Below, in pieces: positions 50,001 through 58,739 of a stretch of DNA of 64,000 nt; the stretch's first letter is position 1, and every line of letters begins with the position of its first letter. The notes beneath the pieces were generated by a model, which had not been told where the DNA came from, did no database searches, and saw nothing but the letters and a program-made list of their open reading frames with translations. A program made the position numbers and the translations under genes. Source of the DNA: Lamellibrachia columna (Eukaryota; Annelida; Polychaeta; Sabellida; Siboglinidae); NCBI GenBank assembly GCA_963662155.1, contig OY759270.1, forward strand, positions 17,175,045 through 17,239,044. The letters are read 5' to 3'.

Positions 50001-53000
50001 TTTTTATATATCAAGTTGTGATAATATTAACAGTTTCCCTGAAGCAGACAAGTCTCTGCTTGCAAGATTTATCATTACATATTTAGTCACTATATGTTTT
50101 TTTGCTTAACGATTTTGTTAAAATGTTAATTGCTGTTGTTCATCTGTCCCAGTGAATAGTGTTCAGTCAGACGCCAAACCTATGATTTTGCTGTACTAAT
50201 TTGAATGAGTGGTCAACGAAACTAACGACACTTTCTAGGATTTTTTTTTCCCCATTTTTTATTGAATAACAACGTCAAAAAGGCAAACACCAGAATGTAG
50301 TTCGATGTTGTTATTTCAGTCTTAGTTGTTCTGTCATAAACGTGATGACGTGATTCTGTTGGTAAGATCGTATCGAGTAATGCACTATAAATACACTGTA
50401 CAGTGCAAAAAAATTACAAATCAAGGGCTTTATTTTTCAAGACCCTAAGTGTTTTCCTTCCAAACCTACAATGTTATGTTGAAAATCTAGTCATATTCTT
50501 GGTTCTTTTTGGTTTGGTCTGACAGGTAAATCGTTTATAAGTAACAGGTTGCTCTAATGTCAACAAAGGTTTTGAATGCAACCGATAATAAATACCTAGA
50601 TAGCATTGGTAAAGTCCATCTGAAAAGAAATAGTTTTGTTGAGAGGGGACCACCACAAGCTGAACCTGCTGTGGCTTATCCGATCCATGAAATTAATTGG
50701 ATGCTTTCTGCCTAATCTCTGACCTATAGGACATGTACCAATATACATGCTTTCTGGTTGCAGACTTTGCGGAGGGCGTGTGGGACCCACTGTCAAGTCA
50801 ACAGACAAAGAATCTGGCGATGATCGTGCGACGGTTAATCAGCGACTATCCGACGGTGTCTGCCGACAGCAAGAACACGCAGGTGAGGGGATGAATCCCT
50901 TGCATATAGCCTGTTTTATATCGTACATATTTGCCAATTGCATCCCTCTAGAATTGTATGAAACGGTGGTGGGGTTGCACAAATAATCAAACAAGGTCAT
51001 GTCCAATTATTTGTGCTACTCCACCATCTGTTGAGGACAATTACAGGGAGATGCAGATCGCAAAGTACCGTTTTATATTTCACACGCTTAATGATTTTAG
51101 CAAATTCAAAGATGGAGACTGTTCTCTATCGTCGCAGTCAGTGGTCATTCAATTTTAAAACAGTTCAAATGTTCGTCTGCCATTTTATATGCAATAACCG
51201 CTTCATGATGTAAATAAATGGTTCCGTCGTAATCGCATCATAGCTGCACCCCTTTATTGGATATATTTAATGCATGTGTAATACATACGTTTGCACTTCT
51301 ACAAGACCAGGCAATAGAATGAAGACAGGTGAATTAACAACTAGAAGTACAGAAAATGAATACATATTGGCTTTCTAGCTAGTTAAGACTTGGTCTGAAC
51401 CAACTATGAAAATTTAAAGATAACTGTTTCATTATGTCGTGGACATTGTGATGTTGATTCCCAAAAAATTGCAGAATTGTGTAAATTGCATGGCGTCCAC
51501 AAAGTCTCTGTACCATAACAAAAAAACGTCCTAATGATACAAATTTTCTTATGGTGTGTGCTTAAAGGTATCCCACAAACACCACCGTGTACACCATATG
51601 AAAATTCATGTCGATAGGAAATGTTTTGTCATGTTAAAGAGACTTTGTGGACGTGTGCTTTGTTTGTGTTACGCCTTGCTTGGTGTCCAGGCCCTCATGA
51701 AGGCCATCGTGCTGAGGATGAGGAAGACGCTCGATGACGATGTCTTCATGCCTCTCTACCCAAAACAGTGAGTCAGTTACAATCAGTTTATTACTGAACA
51801 TTTCTCGTGATAGTTCATTTTCATGAGGACACAATTCTTTTAGCATATCCAAAAGTTTTGTTTACCTGTAGAGCTTTCAAGATGGTTTCATCAGTACTGA
51901 TGACAATGACATCCTGGTACGATGATGTCATCCTACCAGGACTCTATAATCATTAGTACTGATGAAACCATCTTGATAAGGTGGTGAAAGCTCTACAGGT
52001 AAAACCTTTTGGATATAATAAAAGAATTGTTTGATCAACAATTACAGTCGGTGTTTATTGAGGCCTGTCATTTGGGTCTTGCTGTTAAATTGCAGTGTTA
52101 TTTTGTAGTATTTTGGATTTTTCTAGGAAGCCGATGTCATATAACACACGTTCGCACCCGAACATGAAACCTTGAATTACAGACCTCTAGATAACCATGA
52201 ACATTTCCTCATCCTTCAAGCTGTTACAATCACATACCATTCAGATTCAGCCGTCATAATGCAAACATGCCTGCATGCACTCTTATGAATGGTGATTGTA
52301 AAAAATAAACAATGTTTTTGGAAAAACGCATTGTTGTTTGATGATAAGTGTAACCATTTCTTTGTTTTGTTTAGTGTTACCCATCAATGTTTTGAGGTGG
52401 CATGAAGACATTCCATCCATTTTGTTGCGTGATACGTAGTTGTGATGAGATATTGAGACATGCCGGTGTAGGTCAGTGATAGTTGTATTTACTGTTGCAG
52501 AGTGCTAGAGAACCGTATGAGTGGACCAGCCGTCTTCTTCCACAGACAGTTCTCATCCAGCGTAAAGGTGAGCAATTCAGGCTCTTGTAGATTGGACAGG
52601 CAACCTCAGCTGCCTTCTGATGACAACGATGATATGTGGCCATAGCTTCTATTAGACCATTGCCATTTCCTATATCTCTGGCCACTTCATATCCACCATC
52701 TGTCCAAAGCTTGATGTTGGAAATCCATCCCATTTTTTCGTACCTCTTTCCTACCTGTTTTCTTCCTGGTAGTTCACCATCTATGCGGCTATGGACCAGA
52801 CTTTCAGGTCTTCTCTCCCAATGCCTGTCAATGGCCAGCTTTCTTTCTTCTCTTGATGGAATATTCCCTACTATAATAATAATATGAATTTATATAACGC
52901 CTGAATCCACTTAAAATAAAACGTTCTCAGGTGCTTTACATAAAATTGCATAGGTTAAATGTGTATATGTACTTAAGAGAGTAAACTGTAAAAACAGACA

Positions 53001-56000
53001 AGCTGGTTAAAACACATCTAAATTTACACCAAAAGGATAAGAACTGCCAGCATATAACTATTCTGGTCATAGATAAGAATTTCACTTCTGTTCACCCCCT
53101 TTCTAGCACACTGTTACTAATTATACCTTATTTACTCATGTTGAATATGTTGTTTTATTCTATTTTATTATGGAATTTGCACTGTTGTTGGAAATAAAAT
53201 ATTGATTGATTGATTGTTTTGTTGTCCTTCAGTTGCTAGGCAACATGCTGCAATGGACGGGCGTGGTGTCCAGTCGGACGCAGCAGGAGCTCGCCCTGGA
53301 CGGACTCCTCAACCGCTACCTCATTCTCGCTCTACACAACTCGCACGTCAACGCGGAGAGCAACGCCAAGTGTGAGGCGGTAAGTCACGGCCGTCTGAAT
53401 ACTTTTTAACCAGGTTTTCCCTCCTGGGGGTCATTCACAATTGTCGATATTTACCGATTTGTACAAAGTGTACCAAAGAGGGAGAGGGTCAACGTCTGCG
53501 TATTAATTAAAATAAATGTTGGTCGCATGCGAAATATGACCACTGTTGTGTCATGCAGCGTCACACATTGAACTGTTACAGAACCCTACTATTGTTTAAG
53601 TAGCGTAATCGTTCACGTTGCAGTGTTGCTACATCAATGTTTTTCAGTCTGGAAAAGTATCAACAGTTCAAAGTACTAATTCAGGGAGGGGGGGAGCTCT
53701 GAACATTAGTACACTTTGTCCGAATAGGTAAATTGTGAATAGCTCCCTAGCGCATTTACCTGTTGGCAACTTTAACATTGTATTTTGATTTTCATACTGC
53801 CTAACCTTTTGTTTAGATGTGCCTCTGAGCCTGAGGTTCCGAGGATTTAGACACGATAGATGTTTTCATGTTATTATTAATCATCATTGAGTGAGAAACT
53901 AAGTTGGTGAATATTTGGATTTTTATACAAAATACAATGGGACCTTGGATATATGACTACTTACTGGACTAGACAAAAGATGTTTTTGTGCAATAAAAGC
54001 TAATCATTAGATTGGATATGTGACCGAATTTGTTATACAGTTTGACTTGATATTGAAACTTGCACTTGTTGACAGAACAGGCTGATTTAAATTTTCCTTG
54101 TTGGATAACCACATTAGTCTATCCAGTGCAGAGCCCCTGCTATGTGTGTACCTAGAGCACCCAAAATGAAGTCTGCTGCTTCGAAAGGAAATCAAATTCT
54201 AGGGCTAATTAGGAGAACTATCATGTATAAGGAGAAACAGCTAATTGTACCCCTGTACAAAGCAACAGTTAGACCACATTTGGAATATTGTATTCAAGCA
54301 TGGAGGCCATGTCGTAAAAAGGCCATAGACAAGCTAGAAAGAATACAACGAAAAGCAACTAAAATGATTCCAGAATTGAGAGACCTTAGTTACGAAAGTC
54401 GCTTATTACAATGTGGTTTGACAACACTAGAGACCAGGAGACTAAGAAGAGACCAAATAGAAGTGTTTAAAATAGTGAATGGTTATGAGGATGTTGACAG
54501 GAATATGTTCTTCAAACTTAAAGAAGGCAGTAGAACCAGAGGACACAAAGCAGCATTAGTTAAGGAGCAGTGTAGGTTGGACATGAGAAAGTACTCTTTC
54601 TCACAGAGGGTGATAAATGAATGGAACTAACTGCCAAATGATTGTGTTAATGCTAGTAGTGTGAATTTGTTTAAAAATAGAATTGACAGATATTTGATAA
54701 GGGCGGGCTACACATAGATGAGAAAATTGTTGGACTCTCGATAAGCCAATGGCTTCCTTGTCTACTTGCCATCTGGAACTTGTTGTTTGGGATGGCAATC
54801 TTGTTAAAGTCCCTTCGTTTCTGCATACAGATCGTTGCAACATTCCCGAAGGAGTGGTTCACGGATCTGAAGTCTGAGTCCACCATCAGTAAGCTGGAGA
54901 TGTTGTGTCGCTATCTGGTGCACGCTGCCAGTGAACTCTATAAGTCATCCACCAGTGGCCGGGACACGGAACGCAGGGAGCTGAGGTGGGCTCCTTAATC
55001 ATTTTAATAATAATTGTCCACATTCGACCTATTAAGTGTACATGCCCTAATAAGCGTACACCCCCCTTTTTAATCAGCAGTATCCATAATTATTGTTATT
55101 TGACTAGTGTGGAACAACTGAAAAGTATCACCATCCGGTGTTACGCAGTTGCACCATTTTATAGTTCTACACTAGTCAACAAATGACCACTAGTGTTAAA
55201 CAGTTACCTTATTGTCTAGTGGGGGAAAATGTTGTATGCTTATAAGAACAGATTCGTTGAAATTTTTCTGTGGCCCAATTTCTTTCAAGCGTGTTGTATG
55301 CTTATTAGGTCAAATACAGTGTCCAGAAAATGTAATACAGCGGACTCCTCTTAACAGAATCACAGATAACAGACTCAGTCGTTTACTAGAATCAAATATA
55401 TTGGCTGGGACGGAATCATGACCTATTCCTGGTGTATTAAAATATGCTGCTTATATAAATCAGCCGTTTGATGGAATCAAGTTGCTCTGACCTGAAGTGA
55501 CTCTAGCAAAGTTCACTGTTCTTCTTAAAAAGTAAATGTGTGCTAAAATTAATCAGCTGTTTTAAATTATGTTGTGCATAATTTAAATTGCAATAATAAA
55601 ATAGCTGATTTAACATGAAATAAGATGACTACACCGTTGTCCAAGCTTGTTGAGGATTATTGACAATTTGACAGCAAGTACAGGATTAAATTGTTTGTAC
55701 ATCTACCATTTCTAACATGTTACACAGTGGCCAATATTTGTGATGTTCCATGCCAAAACCAGAATCAAAATAAGTTTTTAACTTTCATTTTATTTAACAA
55801 CTAAAAAGACTAATGTTATAGCTTCAAAACAAGCAAGAGATAAAGTTGATATCATAATCAGCTCCAGAGATGTTACTTTTTAAAGTCGGTCACCCCATGA
55901 ATTGTATTGCAAGTAGATTACTGCCCAGGGACAGGTTTAGTTAAAATTGTCAATGACAATTACACAGGATCGTAAATGCTCACTTACAATTACAGCACTT

Positions 56001-56365
56001 CAAATAAATGAGTTACAGTTATGTTGCTTCAAAAAAGTTACAGGACAGCTACAAGCCAGTTACAAGAGTAACACTGCTTCATAAAGGGTCAATTGCAATA
56101 GATCTTATGTTGAGTGCAACTACATTGTTTTATAAAAGAGCCTCATCAAACTAAAATAATAAGTTACAATTACACACAATTACCATTGAGCCCTGATACT
56201 GATGCAGGTATTCTGGTTTTGCTTGACCTGTTTACATTGAATGCTTGCAGGGAATCGTTGAAGCGGATCACAAGAATGCTGGTAAACATCCACGCTATAG
56301 ACCATGCGACATCGTTAGGGTCTCAGTACAGTCTGAAGATCTCTCTGTCTTCGAATCTACACTGA
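31846..56365 (+). CDS. PAXBP1: PAXBP1 / GCFC1 gene (19 coding exons)
   Basis: PAXBP1 is a nuclear GCFC-domain protein. In vertebrates it links PAX3/7 to H3K4 methyltransferase, and it is related to TFIP11-type spliceosome factors. Exons: 31846-32098, 36445-36557, 38855-38972, 39535-39667, 40209-40327, 40795-40856, 41688-41932, 42438-42627, 43208-43325, 44122-44215, 44731-44852, 48257-48456, 49359-49509, 50764-50882, 51691-51767, 52501-52567, 53233-53379, 54831-54985, 56251-56365. All are GT-AG with consistent phases; 865 residues (human 917). Landmarks: basic/acidic N-terminus [55 protein letters not shown], a basic RRRRSRQD stretch, then the GCFC domain with [30 protein letters not shown] and [10 protein letters not shown]. 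The start matches the PAXBP1 N-terminus rather than the paralogue GCFC2. Confidence 0.95.
32244..32306. repeat. palindrome plus adjacent hairpin
   Basis: 32244-32265 is a perfect 22-bp palindrome (GGGGCGATTCTAGAATCGCC plus CC). 32275-32306 forms a second hairpin (GCGGGTCATTGT ... ACAATGCCCGC). Both lie about 150-200 bp into PAXBP1 intron 1. Confidence 0.85.
32568..32790 (+). other. possible exon or transposon ORF with [10 protein letters not shown] motif
   Basis: Open frame: [48 protein letters not shown], then a GTACGT donor-like site near 32792. The WVKKKGFQL-like pattern recalls an N-terminal module seen in integrase-type transposon proteins (from memory, uncertain). Located in PAXBP1 intron 1 on the same strand. 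Confidence 0.35.
33334..33512 (+). repeat. two-copy ~93-bp tandem duplication
   Basis: GTCAAGGGTGCAGGGTTCCC...GGCATGTGTGGATCCCA is repeated at about 33334 and 33427 with modest divergence. Intron 1 of PAXBP1. Confidence 0.85.
33800..34065 (-). pseudogene. possible hydrolase-like mobile-element ORF fragment
   Basis: Minus-strand frame: [49 protein letters not shown]. The closing DSVHPN resembles the DxxH block of SGNH/GDSL esterases, which occur in some LINE ORF1 proteins. Assignment is speculative; GC content is higher than the flanks. Confidence 0.3.
34340..35400 (+). repeat. ~182-bp satellite-like tandem repeat, 5-6 copies
   Basis: Units start near 34367, 34551, 34732, 34912 and 35096 (spacing 180-184 bp), with a degenerate last copy. 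Each has an imperfect inverted repeat, TTATTCCAACTCTGC ... GCAAAGTCGGAATAA, around a CACGCAAGAGGG loop. Tandem cores with hairpins recall pearl/Helentron-associated elements of molluscs; that link is inference. Confidence 0.85.
35748..35854 (+). repeat. duplicated hairpin unit
   Basis: GAATTCTCACAATGGTCCGT plus CCCAAGTGAGAATCA occurs at 35748-35782 and 35820-35854. Each copy has TTCTCAC...GTGAGAA arms. Similar to the CACAATGCCCGCCCAAGTGG segment at 32295. Confidence 0.85.
36279..36307. repeat. perfect 14-bp inverted repeat, 1-nt spacer
   Basis: AAATCTTGCTGTGA, C, TCACAGCAAGATTT. Lies 138 bp upstream of PAXBP1 exon 2. Confidence 0.9.
36445..36557 (+). CDS. PAXBP1: PAXBP1 exon 2
   Basis: 113 nt, phase 1 to 0: [20 protein letters not shown] then [11 protein letters not shown], aligned to EEVFKVKKSSYSKKIVKLLKKE. 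A LINE starts within about 20 bp of its donor. Confidence 0.93.
36573..38290 (+). mobile_element. LINE (CR1/Jockey-like) with RT domain, decayed
   Basis: Reads from [15 protein letters not shown] through [50 protein letters not shown], the FADDTKV catalytic motif (37433), then [20 protein letters not shown] and the C-terminal [20 protein letters not shown]. Broken by several stops and frameshifts. 3' end AATCTTGTTAAA repeated. The endonuclease is missing (5' truncated). Sense orientation in PAXBP1 intron 2. Confidence 0.93.
38395..38565 (+). mobile_element. LINE 3' scrap
   Basis: AATATGTTTAAAAATTTAAT..GATATCT and CTTCTTTGTCCACTCGTCAT, ending ATCTTGTTAAAA. A diverged second 3' end of the same family, just downstream of the larger copy. 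Confidence 0.8.
38657..38690 (+). repeat. (GTGC)n microsatellite
   Basis: GTGTGTGTGCGTGCGTGCGT followed by more GTGC units. Confidence 0.9.
38855..38972 (+). CDS. PAXBP1: PAXBP1 exon 3 (acidic)
   Basis: 118 nt, phase 0 to 1: [19 protein letters not shown], then an Asp/Glu-rich stretch to SLRHILE. Acceptor TTGGCAG. Variable acidic region. Confidence 0.85.
39535..39667 (+). CDS. PAXBP1: PAXBP1 exon 4 (IPDAA motif; duplicated acceptor)
   Basis: 133 nt: [20 protein letters not shown] then [13 protein letters not shown], aligned to GEIPDAAFIHAARKKRQMAREL. A second AG 42 nt upstream (after 39492) precedes a copy of the exon's first bases (GTGGCCAGATCCC) and would add 14 codons in frame. Confidence 0.93.
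39815..40140 (+). mobile_element. tRNA-derived SINE, near complete
   Basis: Head GGGTTCAATTCCTCTTGCTG, then CAGTTCACTCAGCTGTATAA, GGTGAAGTGTAAAGCACTTT and tail GGGTACTGCGCTATATAAGA. Same family as the minus-strand copy at 23395 and copies at 61290 and 61783. Confidence 0.82.
40209..40327 (+). CDS. PAXBP1: PAXBP1 exon 5 (acidic)
   Basis: 119 nt: [20 protein letters not shown] then [12 protein letters not shown], aligned to REDENDASDDEDDDEKRRIVFSV. Donor GTACTA. Confidence 0.93.
40795..40856 (+). CDS. PAXBP1: PAXBP1 exon 6
   Basis: 62 nt: [20 protein letters not shown] then Gly, aligned to the SRWEQEQIRKG motif. The donor GGG|GTGAAT is weaker than the others in the gene. Confidence 0.88.
41688..41932 (+). 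CDS. PAXBP1: PAXBP1 exon 7 (Pro/Tyr/Gly-rich)
   Basis: 245 nt, phase 0 to 2: [36 protein letters not shown], then [12 protein letters not shown]. Matches the YGSSYGIPYSYTAYG region and VTIDLVKKQLKDR. Confidence 0.9.
42295..42395 (+). mobile_element. SINE head fragment
   Basis: GTGGCATGTGGTTAGAACAT, GGGGTTGAATCC, CTTGCTGCCATTTCGAAGCT; truncated after the head. About 40 bp before PAXBP1 exon 8. Confidence 0.75.
42438..42627 (+). CDS. PAXBP1: PAXBP1 exon 8 (coiled coil)
   Basis: 190 nt: [20 protein letters not shown], then [20 protein letters not shown] and CFNDK. Highly conserved helical segment. Confidence 0.95.
43030..43130. repeat. hairpin-forming GGGGTCAC repeat
   Basis: TAGAAAAGTGACCCTGGGGT ... 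CTGGGGGTCACTTTTCTA forms inverted arms with internal GGGGTCAC repeats. Located about 80 bp upstream of PAXBP1 exon 9. Confidence 0.8.
43208..43325 (+). CDS. PAXBP1: PAXBP1 exon 9
   Basis: 118 nt, phase 0 to 1: [20 protein letters not shown] then [15 protein letters not shown], aligned to VPLINELESAIHQLYKQRASRLVQRRQDDIKDE. A hairpin-forming repeat lies about 80 bp upstream. Confidence 0.95.
44122..44215 (+). CDS. PAXBP1: PAXBP1 exon 10
   Basis: 94 nt: [20 protein letters not shown] then [12 protein letters not shown], aligned to NKALMAPNLDSFGRD and KRRIAEREARR. Confidence 0.94.
44260..44665 (+). repeat. R400 dispersed repeat, near full length
   Basis: TTCCACGAGTTGGGTTCACT ... GAGTAACCTATGAAAGTGTG ... 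GCTAGCATGTCGTAGCTAAT ... GAGAGACCTTTAGA. The only copy recognised in PAXBP1. Confidence 0.82.
44731..44852 (+). CDS. PAXBP1: PAXBP1 exon 11 (basic, phospho-acidic)
   Basis: 122 nt: [20 protein letters not shown] then [20 protein letters not shown]. Aligned to TRRRQAREQ and SSDDEETSTD. An R400 repeat ends about 65 bp upstream. Confidence 0.92.
45092..45186 (+). CDS. PAXBP1: possible alternative PAXBP1 terminal exon
   Basis: After ATACTTCAG, a frame in phase with exon 11 runs 31 codons ([31 protein letters not shown]) to TGA. Use of it would give a 553-residue protein lacking the whole GCFC domain. No canonical AATAAA follows before the transposon at 45399. Hypothesis only. Confidence 0.3.
45399..47667 (+). 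mobile_element. TTAA-type DNA transposon copy 2 (Kolobok-like, internally deleted)
   Basis: 2261 bp, TTAA on both sides, same orientation and structure as 20738-23012; differences are scattered at a few percent or less. It differs by a 2-bp deletion (ACTCTGTCATC in copy 1, ACTGTCATC here) that breaks the transposase-like frame still open in copy 1. Lies in PAXBP1 intron 11, sense orientation. Confidence 0.88.
47895..48115 (+). mobile_element. tRNA-derived SINE
   Basis: GTTCGAGTCCACCTACTGCC (B box), then GCAGTTTCGTTCACCCCATT and TGTGTATACCAGGTGAAGTA. The 320-codon ORF that runs from 47680 into exon 12 is SINE plus intron plus exon, not one gene product. Confidence 0.75.
48257..48456 (+). CDS. 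PAXBP1: PAXBP1 exon 12 (start of GCFC domain)
   Basis: 200 nt, phase 1 to 0: [20 protein letters not shown] then [20 protein letters not shown] and [19 protein letters not shown] is the GCFC signature. Confidence 0.96.
49359..49509 (+). CDS. PAXBP1: PAXBP1 exon 13
   Basis: 151 nt: [20 protein letters not shown], then [17 protein letters not shown], aligned to LLPTIVEKVILPKLT. Confidence 0.95.
49660..50755. other. PAXBP1 intron 13, nothing recognised
   Basis: AT-rich intron sequence without a convincing ORF, repeat family or RNA gene. Confidence 0.5.
50764..50882 (+). CDS. PAXBP1: PAXBP1 exon 14
   Basis: 119 nt: [20 protein letters not shown] then [20 protein letters not shown]; WDPxSxxQT is conserved. 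Confidence 0.95.
51691..51767 (+). CDS. PAXBP1: PAXBP1 exon 15
   Basis: 77 nt: [20 protein letters not shown] then PLYPK, nearly identical to human. A long foldback repeat starts about 80 bp after its donor. Confidence 0.96.
51845..52016. mobile_element. foldback (inverted-repeat) element
   Basis: Left ATATCCAAAAGTTTTG..TTACCTGTAGAGCTTTCA, right CTGAAAGCTCTACAGGTAAA-type arm ending CCTTTTGGATAT. The arms (~75 bp) cover most of the 172 bp and also include ATGGTTTCATCAGTACTGAT. No coding capacity. PAXBP1 intron 15. Confidence 0.88.
52501..52567 (+). CDS. PAXBP1: PAXBP1 exon 16
   Basis: 67 nt: [20 protein letters not shown] then VK; aligned to VLENKNSGPYLFFQRQFWSSVK. Confidence 0.94.
52860..52945 (+). 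mobile_element. short SINE-tail-like motif
   Basis: AATTTATATAACGCCTGAAT..CAGGTGCTTTACATAA, the same pattern as 13020 and 58105. Confidence 0.4.
53233..53379 (+). CDS. PAXBP1: PAXBP1 exon 17
   Basis: 147 nt, phase 0-0: [20 protein letters not shown] then [17 protein letters not shown]. Strong GCFC-domain match. GC-rich codons stand out from the intron. Confidence 0.96.
53415..53755 (+). mobile_element. MITE copy 2 with inverted repeats
   Basis: Left GGGGTCATTCACAATTGTCG..ACAAAGTGTAC, right GTACACTTTGTCCGAATAGG..AATTGTGAATAGCTCCC. Related to 19190-19515. PAXBP1 intron 17. Confidence 0.82.
54172..54808 (+). mobile_element. 5'-truncated LINE (CR1/Jockey-like), best preserved copy
   Basis: Starts GCTGCTTCGAAAGGAAATCA and encodes [40 protein letters not shown] and [12 protein letters not shown] without a break until a nonsense codon at 54628. 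Ends GGCAATCTTGTTAAA, 22 bp before PAXBP1 exon 18. Confidence 0.93.
54831..54985 (+). CDS. PAXBP1: PAXBP1 exon 18
   Basis: 155 nt: [20 protein letters not shown] then [20 protein letters not shown]; aligned to CFPKQWFMNLKGERTISQLENFCRYLVHLADTIY. A LINE 3' end lies about 22 bp before the acceptor. Confidence 0.95.
55021..55320. mobile_element. small DNA-transposon remnant
   Basis: Left ATTCGACCTATTAAGTGTAC and right (reverse complement) TATTTGACCTAATAAGCATA act as ~22-bp inverted ends about 300 bp apart. No ORF. Confidence 0.55.
55330..55410 (+). mobile_element. possible Tigger/pogo-like terminus
   Basis: TACAGCGGACTCCTCTTAAC then AGAATCACAGATAACAGAC resembles the inverted-repeat end of pogo/Tigger elements. 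Confidence 0.4.
56251..56365 (+). CDS. PAXBP1: PAXBP1 exon 19 (stop)
   Basis: 115 nt: [20 protein letters not shown] then [14 protein letters not shown] and TGA at 56363-56365. Aligned to ASVRALDHAMSVASDHNVKEF. Confidence 0.92.
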
Positions 56366-57860
56366 TGCGCACAGTGAATGTATCATGGCGGTTCTGTGAG
56401 TGGAGATGACATTGTAGAGGCAGCACCGTCACAGGATGACACGGCTGATTCGACAGGTCACAGTGGTTTGGACATAAAACGATGTTGGGTGGACATGAAA
56501 CATCTTGAAACGACCTTGGATAAATTGTTGCTAGCGATTGGTTTACACGAGCGATTTGTGCCCCAGTTGGTCGGGTGACACCGTATCGCATGACAGTTAT
56601 GTGTGTGTTTTGATGAGCACCATATCTGGACACTGCAAGTATGACCTATTGACTTGCACCAATCTCGACTTGAGCTTTTGATTGGTTGTTAGTCACGGTG
56701 GTCACTGATTGTCCATTGGCGCTGACTGCTGGACAAATTGAACCAGCCCCAATTCCGCCTACACAGTCATAGCCACAAAGTAGCCTCGCTAATCAATCTC
56801 ACGGTGGTCTTTATACAACCGATTCTTGCAGCGTTATATCACTTGACAATAGGGCTGTAACTATACACTAAACTGTAATGTTTGTGTCACAATACAATAT
56901 GCATCGCAAAACATACCGATACGCAGTTGTAAAGAAACAATTTATTTGCTCCGCATCACACAGCTGTATATAAGTTTACTGAAAAAAACATGTTCCAAGA
57001 GAAAATTGCAGTAACAAACTAGTGATAGCTGTAATGTGAGATCAAGCGAAATTGCGATAAATAGCAAGTGAATTTTACTATGTTGATGTTGCACATCAGT
57101 AGACTTGGAACAGTTCCCAAGACTTGGGTTTTGATGTAGTTTTAACATTCATAACGATACAAGTTTTGAAAATATGTTTGCATGTATTGTATATGGATCG
57201 CAATTCTTACAAATATATCAAGTATTGCAGCCCTACACGACATGTCGTCCGACTAATTGGGCAAATAATTGTTCATGTGAACCGACTTTTATGCTATCTT
57301 TTGACGAAAGAACTGAGATGGACTGACCTGTAACATATTCTGGTGGAAGTGCAGTTGCCTGTTACACGTTGCCAAATTTATTGTGTAGCATGGTGTGCTG
57401 TCCCGTAAGTCACTGGTGCAGAAGGTTTTGTGGTAAGACTGAAGTACAGGGCTGTTACAAATTCATGGTTCGGCTGCAGAAATGGTGTTGTCTACTTATG
57501 AATTACAGTATTTGTAACATAGCGTCATGTGGCATGCTTGATGTGTAAATCATAGTAAACAATGTTTTTCGTGAACAAATTGTACTGGTTTCTTAATCAG
57601 GCTTGGGTTCGAATGCAAGTCAGCGCATACAAGAGCAGATGTTTGAAATGCTTCAAACGCAAATTGCCCATACATGATTGTATTCCAATGTTAAAGATTA
57701 ATGGATTTGAAAAATGTCCCACCTAATGTTGCCCAGACATTGGTTTTGATTTATGATACCAGTTCAGTTACATTTCATATTATTTTATGTAACCTTTACA
57801 AAATGTTGATTTTTTGTAGTCACAATGTATTTTCTGTAATAATTTTTGGATGGTAGAACC
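56366..57860 (+). other. presumed PAXBP1 3' UTR
   Basis: No other gene, RNA or clear repeat between the PAXBP1 stop and the AATAAA at 57863. Confidence 0.4.
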
Positions 57861-57862
57861 GT

Positions 57863-57868
57863 AATAAA
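57863..57868 (+). terminator. candidate PAXBP1 poly(A) signal
   Basis: AATAAA about 1.5 kb after the stop, in a T-rich context. The interval 56366-57860 has no other gene and would be a long 3' UTR. Confidence 0.4.
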
Positions 57869-58104
57869 AACTAATTTACCCAAACCCTGATGTAAGAAAT
57901 TTATTATTATTATTTATTAACATTATGTAACTGACTGAGTAAAATGGATTTGATTACTTCAGATGCCTTCCTTGTTTGCCAAGCACTTAATTTCATGTCT
58001 GTTCATTTCCAGAAAACAAAGAATAATTGTGGTTCATAAAATATAATTCAGCCACATTTATTACACGAAACCTGATCTAGTCCATTATGTAGTGTCCTCT
58101 TTGT

Positions 58105-58180
58105 GCAAGAAAATCAATAAATATCTTATATAGCACCCCATCCAAATAATTGTTCTGGGGCGCTGTACAATGCTGTTGCC
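58105..58180 (+). mobile_element. short SINE-tail-like motif
   Basis: AATATCTTATATAGCACCCC..GGGGCGCTGTACAATGC, the same TATATAGCGCC..GCGCTTTACA pattern as at 13020 and 52860. Confidence 0.4.
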
Positions 58181-58224
58181 AACAGTGAGAGTACATCAGG
58201 TTCAAGTGGGGCTCATGCTGCCGA

Positions 58225-58530
58225 TACGTAGCAAAGACGGTGGATAGAAGGAGGATGGATGACCTGAGGGAAGAGATTGGGATGCAGTTCAGCTTAACGG
58301 GAAGACTAGTGAGAAGCCAGATGATGTGGGCAGGTCACTTGATGCGGATGGAGGCAGGCCGACTACCAAAGAGAGTGGAGGCTGTGAAAGAGGGAGGTCA
58401 CAGGAAAAGGGGAAGACCACAATGGGAAGACTGCATTAAGAGGGATGTGAAAAGGCAGTGGAGGAAGAAGGCTGTCGATAGGGAGCAGTGGAAAATTACA
58501 ACAACCAAAGCAGTGCAACAGAACTAGTCA
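58225..58530 (+). mobile_element. LINE C-terminal fragment (RTE-like)
   Basis: Open frame with LVRSQMMWAGHLMRMEAGRL then PKRVEAVKEGGHRKRGRPQW and EDCIKRDVKRQW. The WAGHLxRM...RGRPxxxWxD module is typical of LINE ORF2 C-termini. Confidence 0.85.
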
Positions 58531-58739
58531 GCATCACCCCTTTATAAAGGGAACTTTGAAGGGCAACTTGCATTACATGGGAGGGGTTATTGAATTATTA
58601 ATTATTCATACTTGGTGGCAGTTCTGTCACGTTTGTGAAATTTAATGCGCCTTACATAAAATGCATGAATTAATATATTTTTAAATGTACAGAAAATACA
58701 TGTAAAACTCATTAAATATATACATTAAAATTTTGAAGT

